A DNA stretch of 23,189 nucleotides from a virus: the IMG/VR virus record IMGVR_UViG_3300047367_000320, positions 1 through 23,189 of that record; one strand, 5' to 3'. This document shows positions 7,461 through 13,367 of this stretch, in pieces. The notes under the pieces were generated by a model, which did not search any database, was not told the DNA's origin, and was given only the letters and a program-made list of their open reading frames with translations. The number at the start of each line of letters is the position of its first letter. The stretch's first letter is position 1. Position numbers and translations under genes: made by a program.

Positions 7461-8774
7461 ATGTCAAACCCCTATCAAATTAAGAATTTTTCAGTCAACT
7501 CTGTAGCAGTAAGATTTAATGATGGATCTGCTGTTTATATTGATAAAGGATCTATCTTACAGTTAGAGTATAAGGAAGGTTTATTTGATAAATTTTTGAC
7601 GGTTACTCTTAATATTATGGATACTACTACAAGAATCTCAAATGTTCTTGTGGGAATGGAAGTGTTTGAAGTTGTCTTTACTGATGAGCAGAATGGGGTA
7701 AAATTTGAATTTACTAATAATTCTACAAATGGACCTTTATATGCTTATAATATCCATAGTAAATCTGTTCTTGATACGGGTAAATCATTTGTAGTTGAAT
7801 TGTGTAGGAAAGATGCAATTCTTTCTATGCAAAAAAGAGTTTGTAAGAAATATAAAGAGTATGATTCACAAAGGTTAGTTGGGGAAATTATTGGTAAGGA
7901 ACTTGAAAATACGAACAAACCTGTTGTTTCAACTAAAAGTGTGAATAAACTTACGTTTATACCACCAAATTCTAGACCTCTTGATATTTTAACCTGGGCA
8001 AGAAATAAATTTATATCTACAGATCAAGCACCAAGTAAACAATACAACAGTGCAGGATATTTATTTTATGAAACATATGTAGCTTACAACTATGTTTCTG
8101 TTGATACACTTGCTGCACAAAGAAATCATAAAGTAGTGCTTACTACAGGAACAGGCACAAATGGTAATCAAGATGCATTTAGGATTGATAATCCTGAATT
8201 TCAAAATAGTATTGATATGATACAAAATTTTGATAGAGGATTTTATTCTGGTCAGATTGAATTTTTTGATGTAGTTAATTGTACAATGACTACTAGAAAG
8301 TATACATTGAAAGAACTATATCCTAAATGGAAAAAGATTGCTGGTTCTGATTGGATGGGGTCTTTAAATAGTCCTGCGATGAAAGATGACTTGGAACCTA
8401 AAGGGGATGATCAACCTCAAGTTGAAAGTTCATATGCCACTAGAAATATGATAGTTGCTTATAATAGTGACCTGTTTGCTTCATTAGATTCGTCTAAAGA
8501 GGATGATGCGTCAGCGTTTCAAGAAACTGTACTCCAATCAGTGTCCAGATTGGGCATTTTTACTAGTCAGGTCTTGACAGTTACCTGTACTATTGGTAAT
8601 ATGGCATTACATGCAGCGGACCCAATATTCATCGAATTTTTTGATTCTCAAGGTAATCTTGATACAAATACTTCGGGACGCTACATTATTGCTGACCTCA
8701 CTCACATATATACTAGAAGTGAGGACAAATTTAAAACCAATCTCACACTTATAAGGGACTCATTCGGACTCTAA
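7461..8774 (+). CDS. gp27: gp27-like baseplate hub subunit
   Basis: A 437-aa protein with the features of T4-like gp27 hub proteins, which form the trimeric ring under the tail tube and hold gp5. The N-terminus has a beta-rich domain (AVYIDKGSILQLEYKEGLFD, about 25-44). The central part has PPNSRPLDILTWARNK (168-183) and AGYLFYETYVAYNYVSVDTL (198-217), both of which I associate with this family in T4-like phages. The C-terminus (ADLTHIYTRSEDKFKTNLTL) is beta-rich. AGGAAG at 7448-7453, inside the end of the upstream gene, is a good Shine-Dalgarno for the ATG at 7461. It is followed after one base by cp12. It is somewhat longer than T4 gp27. Confidence 0.8.
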   Translation: MSNPYQIKNFSVNSVAVRFNDGSAVYIDKGSILQLEYKEGLFDKFLTVTLNIMDTTTRISNVLVGMEVFEVVFTDEQNGVKFEFTNNSTNGPLYAYNIHSKSVLDTGKSFVVELCRKDAILSMQKRVCKKYKEYDSQRLVGEIIGKELENTNKPVVSTKSVNKLTFIPPNSRPLDILTWARNKFISTDQAPSKQYNSAGYLFYETYVAYNYVSVDTLAAQRNHKVVLTTGTGTNGNQDAFRIDNPEFQNSIDMIQNFDRGFYSGQIEFFDVVNCTMTTRKYTLKELYPKWKKIAGSDWMGSLNSPAMKDDLEPKGDDQPQVESSYATRNMIVAYNSDLFASLDSSKEDDASAFQETVLQSVSRLGIFTSQVLTVTCTIGNMALHAADPIFIEFFDSQGNLDTNTSGRYIIADLTHIYTRSEDKFKTNLTLIRDSFGL

Positions 8775-8775
8775 C

Positions 8776-9003
8776 ATGGAAAACATCGAAGCACACATTG
8801 CCAAGGATAAGGAGATTCTTGACAATCCTATGACTTCACCTAATCAACGTCGTCACATTGAAGGTGAATTACAAGAACTTGAATTTTATGCACAAAATCA
8901 CAAAGCAGAGATTGAAGCAGGAGATCATCATGATCCCACACCTTTAGAATTGTTTTGTGAAATGGAACCAGACGCAGACGAATGTAGAATTTACGAGGAT
9001 TGA
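8776..9003 (+). CDS. cp12: CP12-type Calvin cycle inhibitor
   Basis: A 75-aa protein. Its C-terminus, LELFCEMEPDADECRIYED, matches the CP12 signature CxxxPxAxECRxYxD, with cysteines at 61 and 70 in the CX8C spacing. The middle, GELQELEFYAQNH, matches the AWDxVEEL-type helical core, although the Trp is missing. Only the C-terminal redox cysteine pair is present; the N-terminal pair of plant-type CP12 is absent. CP12 binds GAPDH and phosphoribulokinase and shuts down carbon fixation. Cyanophage copies are thought to divert host carbon toward the pentose phosphate pathway. The gene starts one base after the gp27 stop and ends 6 bases before the gp5 start, so it is embedded in the hub operon. It has no clear Shine-Dalgarno and is probably translated by coupling. 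Confidence 0.87.
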   Translation: MENIEAHIAKDKEILDNPMTSPNQRRHIEGELQELEFYAQNHKAEIEAGDHHDPTPLELFCEMEPDADECRIYED

Positions 9004-9009
9004 TAGCGT

Positions 9010-11319
9010 ATGTTAGGCGCAGCACCTACATTAGAATCTAACTATTGGTTTGGGGCACAGGGTAACCGTCTTTGGGTAGGTCAGGTTGAAGGAGATGGGA
9101 GAACTCTCATCGATGGCACTGAATCTACTGATGAAGATGAATCCTTCCGTGTCAAAGTTAGGATTATGGGATATCATACTAGGAGTAGAGATCCACAGGT
9201 GGGTTTACCTTCTAATGATCTTCCATGGGCATCTGTAATGATGCCAACCACTGAAACTATTACTAGAGATGGTGCTGGTACTACCCATGGTCTAGAGAAT
9301 GGCATGTGGGTACTTGGTATGTTCATGGATGGAGAGAGTGCTCAACAACCATTAGTTATGGGTTCACTTGGTATTGTAGATAAAAGTCAACCATTTGAAG
9401 ATAGATTAGATTCTATTGGTGGTACTAATAACTATATCCCAACTGAGAAGGTATTAAAAACTAGAGATCAAAACAAATCTTCTGGGGGTCATGGTGCGGC
9501 AGGTCGTGGTAGTAAAAGAGGAACTACTAGTGATGCTGATCAGAGGCAATCTGATAATGAAAAGGTAACTCTTGCAGTTTCTAATGGAAAATGTGGACCA
9601 AGACCTGAGAATGAAATTTCTAGAATATTAGGAGACCTTTTTAAATTTCTTAGTAATCAAGAGAATGTTGGTGGATTGTTAGTTGATAAATTAACAGGTA
9701 ATATCACTAGAACTGCAGATATCATTACAGGATATTTTGGCAGATTAGCAAACTCTGTTAATGGTCTTTTAGGAGATATCAAAACACTTGTAGTTAATGA
9801 ACTTAAAAATCTATTTGAAAAGACACTTCTTCCTATAATCACAGCACTGTCGCCTCTTTCAAATGGTAGAGGGGTTGCAATCACTGCAGGGATGAAATTT
9901 TCTGAAGTATTATTTGAAATTATTAAATGTATTTTCCAAACTATTCTTGAGAAAGTATACAATCTTCTTCTTGACATCCTTACTACACTGGTTGAAGATG
10001 TCTTAAATACGGCATTTTGTCAGGTTAGTAATATCTTAAAGGGTATTGTTAAAGAAATTGAAGATGGAATTGGAAGTGCATTAAGTGCTCTCGGTCAGAT
10101 TACTTCACTAATTAGTGATTTTGGTGGTGCATTTAATGGTAATTTCTTAGCATCAATTGGTAAATTGATCTCAATGTTCTGTGATGGTGGTCTTTCATGT
10201 ATTTTAGGTATTGGAGATTACACTACTGGTGTTGGTGATCGACCAGACAATGCAGTTAATGCATTCTTTAATAGATTAGAAACTTTTGGCGGATTGCCAG
10301 ATTCAGTTAATACTGGTCTTTATGGATCGGATTCTTTCCTATCTTCAATCGATAGTATAGAATTGAGAGACAGTAATGGAAACATTGCTAAAGGAACTTT
10401 AGATTGCAGTAAAGCAACATCTTTTAATTTTCCTATGATCCCAAACTTATTCTTCACTGGTATTCAGAATGAATTAGATAAGTTTGTACTTAAAGGATCT
10501 CTTATTAATTATGAACCAGGATCTAGATCTGGTGGTAGTGGGAGTAGTTTTGGATCTGGTGGCGGTAGTGGCAGTGGTGGTAATAATTTTACTATGACTG
10601 ATGACATTTATCCTAAACCAAATTATGATAGCAGTAACCCAACTCCTTATGCAGTTCCAGTAATTAATTCTTATGGTCAAGTTGTTGGTGGGGTCGTAAC
10701 AAATCCTGGGTTTGGATTAGTTAATCCACCAAATGTCACTATATTCCCTGCTCCAGGGTGGGGTAGTGGAAGTGAAGTTATTTCTATTTTAGATGATAAA
10801 GGTGGAATCAAAGATCTTGTTGTAACAAATCCAGGTGGGGGTTATCCTTATTTTGATGGATCTGTTTCTAATTCTGAAATAGTATCTACTGATGAAAATG
10901 GAGATCCAAACTATGATAATATTCCTGGTATATTTGCCGATAATGGGTATTGGTTAGGAATTATTACTGACAATAGTCCACCTTTTGTTATAAAAAGCGG
11001 TGAGGGTTATGATGAAACATGTGCAATCATTGTAGAACCAGGAAAAAATGAAGAAAATGAAGTAGTTCTTCCAGAATTAAAACCGATTATTGAAAACGGA
11101 TTCCTAGTTGGAGTTCAAGTTGTTAAAGAAGGTTTTGGTTTTACTGATCTGCCTAAGATTTATATGTCTTGTGGGTCTGGAATTGGATTAGGTCAACAAA
11201 GAAAAGCAGTCATCAAACCAATTTTGAAATATATTCCTAGGAAAGATGCTAAGGATTATCTCAACAATTATGATGAATACAGAGAAATTATTGATTGTGT
11301 AGGACATCCAGGAGAATAA
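9010..11319 (+). CDS. gp5: gp5-like baseplate hub protein: OB domain, hydrophobic helical region, repeat C-terminus, no lysozyme
   Basis: A 769-aa protein. Residues about 20-120 form a gp5/VgrG-type OB-fold (FRVKVRIMGYHT, GLPSNDLPWASVMMP, LENGMWVLGMFMDG, QQPLVMGSLG), which forms the collar joining hub ring and spike. No T4-lysozyme-like sequence follows. Instead, residues about 200-405 are mostly hydrophobic and helical with several cysteines (307, 337, 391, 397). A Gly/Ser linker (about 504-525) leads to a C-terminal region of beta repeats built on GGVVTNPGFGLVNPPNVTI and DLVVTNPGGGYPY. GAGGA at 8995-8999 serves as the Shine-Dalgarno. The triple-helix spike is a separate gene immediately downstream. 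The OB identity is strong; the roles of the middle and C-terminal parts are unknown. Confidence 0.8.
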   Translation: MLGAAPTLESNYWFGAQGNRLWVGQVEGDGRTLIDGTESTDEDESFRVKVRIMGYHTRSRDPQVGLPSNDLPWASVMMPTTETITRDGAGTTHGLENGMWVLGMFMDGESAQQPLVMGSLGIVDKSQPFEDRLDSIGGTNNYIPTEKVLKTRDQNKSSGGHGAAGRGSKRGTTSDADQRQSDNEKVTLAVSNGKCGPRPENEISRILGDLFKFLSNQENVGGLLVDKLTGNITRTADIITGYFGRLANSVNGLLGDIKTLVVNELKNLFEKTLLPIITALSPLSNGRGVAITAGMKFSEVLFEIIKCIFQTILEKVYNLLLDILTTLVEDVLNTAFCQVSNILKGIVKEIEDGIGSALSALGQITSLISDFGGAFNGNFLASIGKLISMFCDGGLSCILGIGDYTTGVGDRPDNAVNAFFNRLETFGGLPDSVNTGLYGSDSFLSSIDSIELRDSNGNIAKGTLDCSKATSFNFPMIPNLFFTGIQNELDKFVLKGSLINYEPGSRSGGSGSSFGSGGGSGSGGNNFTMTDDIYPKPNYDSSNPTPYAVPVINSYGQVVGGVVTNPGFGLVNPPNVTIFPAPGWGSGSEVISILDDKGGIKDLVVTNPGGGYPYFDGSVSNSEIVSTDENGDPNYDNIPGIFADNGYWLGIITDNSPPFVIKSGEGYDETCAIIVEPGKNEENEVVLPELKPIIENGFLVGVQVVKEGFGFTDLPKIYMSCGSGIGLGQQRKAVIKPILKYIPRKDAKDYLNNYDEYREIIDCVGHPGE

Positions 11320-11322
11320 ATT

Positions 11323-12201
11323 ATGGGTCATTCTAATAGGGATACTTCTAACTATGACAGTAAAACTAAAAATGCTGTCAAAAAAATAGATGATAACAAC
11401 AATACAGATTCTAGAGTATATCCTGATAATAAGCAGAAAGTAACTGCTATTGGTCATAAATGGGAGATGAATGAAACTGATGGTAATGAATACATTAACC
11501 TCAGACATGGTACTACTGGTGCATACATTAAAATGTTTGCAAATGGTGATGTCCAAGTTCATTCACCAGTAAGAGATGTTAATGTTATTGCTGCAAGACA
11601 TATTAACATTAAGGCAGGATCTAAGGTAGATGCTAAACAGAAAGATTTAAGTGATCGTTTATGCATCAATGTTGTTGGTAATGCTCACCTTTTAGTAGAG
11701 GGTGATATGCATCAACATGTTAAAGGTGATAAGTTTGAAACTGTTGACGGTACTTATACTCTTAATGTTAAGAATAAGTATATCATCAATGCTAATGATG
11801 CTGGTTTTAAGTGCTTAGGTACATATCAGGTCGAAGCAAACAAAATGGCAACCAGTGGTCAAAATGTAGAAACTACAGTTGCTGGTGGTGCAATTACTTT
11901 TAATTATGCTGGAGGATTTATTGTGAATACATTGACACCTGGATCTACGATTAGTTTCAATGGTGCAGGTAATTTTGAAGTAAATGTCCTTGCCGATGTT
12001 ATCTTTAATGTTGGTGGTGTTGAGAGGCACACTATTGCTGGTGTATCACCATCGGGTGCTTTGGGTCCTTTAACCCCTGCATTTGCGGTTACAACTGCTC
12101 TGGGTGGCATCAGTATGAACGCTCTTCTGGGAGTCGGTAACATCTTTGCTGGCGGTCCATATCTTGATGTTGATTGTCTGACCGGAGTGTACTTGAACTA
12201 A
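11323..12201 (+). CDS. Baseplate central spike, beta-helical (gp5 C-terminal domain equivalent)
   Basis: A 292-aa protein. The N-terminus is hydrophilic, followed by GHKWEMNETDGNEYINLRHG, a typical entry sequence of gp5C/VgrG-type spikes. It continues with short alternating strands (YIKMFANGDVQVHSP, VNVIAARHINIKAGSKV, HLLVEGDMHQHVKGDKF, GTYTLNVKNKYIINAND) that suit an intertwined triple-stranded beta-helix. The C-terminal third is glycine- and hydrophobic-rich and ends YLDVDCLTGVYLN. This is the membrane-piercing needle, in T4 part of gp5. Here it is its own gene, three bases after the hub gene stop, with GGAG at 11311-11314 as Shine-Dalgarno. No PAAR tip gene is seen in the window. It ends the hub operon. 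Confidence 0.8.
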   Translation: MGHSNRDTSNYDSKTKNAVKKIDDNNNTDSRVYPDNKQKVTAIGHKWEMNETDGNEYINLRHGTTGAYIKMFANGDVQVHSPVRDVNVIAARHINIKAGSKVDAKQKDLSDRLCINVVGNAHLLVEGDMHQHVKGDKFETVDGTYTLNVKNKYIINANDAGFKCLGTYQVEANKMATSGQNVETTVAGGAITFNYAGGFIVNTLTPGSTISFNGAGNFEVNVLADVIFNVGGVERHTIAGVSPSGALGPLTPAFAVTTALGGISMNALLGVGNIFAGGPYLDVDCLTGVYLN

Positions 12202-12206
12202 GGGGG

Positions 12207-12235
12207 TTGACAACGACCAATTCCCATGGTATACT
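12207..12235 (+). promoter_or_regulatory. Near-consensus sigma-70 promoter
   Basis: TTGACA (12207-12212), a 17-base spacer and TATACT (12230-12235) form an almost perfect host sigma-70-type promoter. It begins six bases after the spike gene stop. Transcription from about 12242 would give a leader of about 20 bases to the 59-aa gene and would then include tRNA-Leu and the small genes beyond. It is unlike the late promoters that flank the module. Confidence 0.8.
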
Positions 12236-12262
12236 TACAGAGTCCACAAAAACACATACACT

Positions 12263-12442
12263 ATGTTTACTGACGAATCTGTTTGCCGGGTAGAGGTGAG
12301 TATTACCAAACGGTTAATTACACTTCATTCTGATCTGGGCAGAGAGTTAAGCGTTGATTGTAGAACACCTGATGAGTTTCAGCAGGTTTTAAGTTTGGTA
12401 CGTGAAAATTCCGAACGATTTGAAATCAATTATGATTTCTAA
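12263..12442 (+). CDS. Small conserved-type cyanophage protein, unknown function (59 aa)
   Basis: A 59-aa frame beginning MFTDESVCRVEVSITKRLIT and ending ERFEINYDF. It alternates short strands (CRVEVSITKRLITLHS, ELSVDC) with a helix (DEFQQVLSLVRENSERF), a pattern of a small alpha/beta domain. It is the first gene after the sigma-70 promoter and stops 9 bases before tRNA-Leu. There is no obvious Shine-Dalgarno in the short leader. Its style resembles small hypothetical proteins common in cyanomyoviruses. I have no functional assignment. Confidence 0.7.
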   Translation: MFTDESVCRVEVSITKRLITLHSDLGRELSVDCRTPDEFQQVLSLVRENSERFEINYDF

Positions 12443-12451
12443 CTATTTCTT

Positions 12452-12536
12452 GGGAGCGTGACGGAATCGGTAGACGTATCGGACTTAAAATCCGCTGAGT
12501 ATTAAACTCGTGGGGGTTCAAGTCCCCCCGCTCCTA
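12452..12536 (+). tRNA. tRNA-Leu (anticodon TAA)
   Basis: An 85-base class II tRNA. The acceptor GGGAGCG pairs with CGCTCCT (one terminal G-U), followed by discriminator A and no encoded CCA. The D stem is ACG/CGT with GG in the loop. The anticodon loop CTTAAAA holds TAA. There is a long variable arm (TGAGT...ACTC) and a T arm of GGGGG, TTCAAGT, CCCCC. The outermost anticodon-stem pair (T27-C43) appears to be a mismatch. It reads UUA (and UUG), useful for an AT-rich phage. Confidence 0.95.
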
Positions 12537-12544
12537 TTAAAGAA

Positions 12545-12808
12545 ATGTACAAATTAAGATGTGACTACAGATATGTTAATTACATAGGAATTGTTCTTGT
12601 ATATTACTTAAACGGGATGCCATTTGTTTATGATGACATTACGGAAGTAGAGCGAGATGATCCTTATGTAAAAGCAGTAGCAGGATCTGAAGATGCTATC
12701 GATGTTGAGCAATTGACAAAGAATAGTGAGTATCTTATGATGGAAGAACTCCATCCATTATTATTTCCAGTAGAATTAGATGAAATTTCTGAACTCCCAC
12801 CAGCATGA
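12545..12808 (+). CDS. Hypothetical acidic protein (87 aa)
   Basis: An 87-aa protein starting only 8 bases after the tRNA-Leu discriminator base. It opens with a strand-rich part (YRYVNYIGIVLVYYLNGMPF) and becomes acidic (DDITEVERDD, EELHPLLFPVELDEISELPPA). There is no room for a normal leader if the tRNA is cut out of the transcript, and only a weak AAAGAA precedes the ATG. An in-frame Met at residue 25 (MPFVYDD) is a possible later start. Its stop overlaps the next ATG (ATGA, 12805-12808), which supports its being a genuine gene. The function is not recognisable. Confidence 0.6.
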   Translation: MYKLRCDYRYVNYIGIVLVYYLNGMPFVYDDITEVERDDPYVKAVAGSEDAIDVEQLTKNSEYLMMEELHPLLFPVELDEISELPPA

Positions 12809-12999
12809 GTGAATATGATTTTGGTGGACTTGAAAGGCACCCCGCTAACATACTAAGATTGATTAGTGAGTTGGAGGGGTCCTATCAACTCTGTAAATAT
12901 ATGGGTTTTGAAGAGGATATGAAAATCCTTGACGAAATGAAAAGACCATACTATAAACTCTACTTCAAAACGAAGAAAGAGTATGACAAACCTTCTTAG
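12805..12999 (+). CDS. Hypothetical helical protein (64 aa)
   Basis: A 64-aa protein beginning MSEYDFGGLERHPANILRLI. It is predicted largely helical (LISELEGSYQLCKYMGFEED, MKILDEMKRPYYKLYFKTKK) with a basic C-terminus. It is coupled to the previous gene by an ATGA overlap and overlaps the start of the following gene. This compact packing argues that it is translated. I recognise no domain. Confidence 0.65.
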   Translation: MSEYDFGGLERHPANILRLISELEGSYQLCKYMGFEEDMKILDEMKRPYYKLYFKTKKEYDKPS

Positions 13000-13006
13000 T
13001 ACTATT

Positions 13007-13198
13007 ATGGAAACTTACACTATTGAATACTGGCAAGAGCATTGGGATGAATTGATCACACGTGTGGAAGAAGGTTCTATCATAGGTGTGACTGATGGTA
13101 AAAACAATGCTGTCATGGTTCCATATGATATGTACCTAGATACAATAAACGCAATAGAAACATGTACTCCAAACACGACGGATTTGACAGAGCACTGA
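13007..13198 (+). CDS. Phd/YefM-like antitoxin-type small protein
   Basis: A 63-aa protein starting METYTIEYWQEHWDELITRV and continuing EEGSIIGVTDGKNNAVMVPY. This matches the Phd/YefM N-terminal DNA-binding fold: a short strand, a helix with an E-L-I-x-x-V core, then a G-x-x-I-G-V-T-D-G-x-x-x-A-V-M-V-P beta hairpin. An upstream in-frame ATG at 12983 (71 aa) would overlap the preceding gene; 13007 aligns better with the family start. No RelE/Doc-type toxin sits beside it. It could repress a phage or host promoter, or neutralise a host toxin. Both are inference. Confidence 0.65.
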   Translation: METYTIEYWQEHWDELITRVEEGSIIGVTDGKNNAVMVPYDMYLDTINAIETCTPNTTDLTEH

Positions 13199-13329
13199 GT
13201 GACTTTGGTAAAAAGGTAGAAATCATCTGTGCAATGGAGTTTGCAGGTAAAATTGATGCTGAATGTGCTTATCAAAACATTAAAGCTGAACTGAAGTCAG
13301 TAAAGAAGGTTCGTAAAGAGTATAAATAA
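13162..13329 (+). CDS. Small conserved-type cyanophage protein (55 aa)
   Basis: A 55-aa frame, MYSKHDGFDRALSDFGKKVE through CAMEFAGKIDAECAYQNIKA, with a lysine/arginine-rich end (VKKVRKEYK). It overlaps the 3' end of the Phd-like gene by 37 bases in another frame. Its composition (two helices, positive C-terminus) and tight packing argue that it is real. Similar small proteins are common in cyanomyoviruses. It is shorter than RelE-type toxins and has no recognisable toxin motif, so I do not call it the partner of the antitoxin-like gene. The late promoter octamer TATAAATA overlaps its last codons and stop. Confidence 0.65.
   Translation: MYSKHDGFDRALSDFGKKVEIICAMEFAGKIDAECAYQNIKAELKSVKKVRKEYK
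13321..13328 (+). promoter_or_regulatory. T4-type late promoter (TATAAATA)
   Basis: An exact TATAAATA overlaps the final codons and stop of the 55-aa gene and lies 39 bases before the ATG at 13368. Initiation about 6 bases downstream would leave a leader of some 33 bases containing AGGA (13357-13360) as Shine-Dalgarno. It restarts late transcription after the small accessory module. Confidence 0.75.
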
Positions 13330-13367
13330 AAATAAGAAATAGACCTGTGTTATACTAGGACGATTTA

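Noticed and set aside
12983-13006. Longer 71-aa start for the Phd-like gene
   Set aside because: It adds eight residues (MTNLLSTI) not typical of the family and deepens the overlap with the preceding gene. It is not excluded.
13348-13356. TGTTATACT, an extended -10-like element before the 1784-aa gene
   Set aside because: A start from it would leave only about five leader bases and lose the AGGA Shine-Dalgarno at 13357-13360. There is no -35, and the TATAAATA at 13321 explains expression better.
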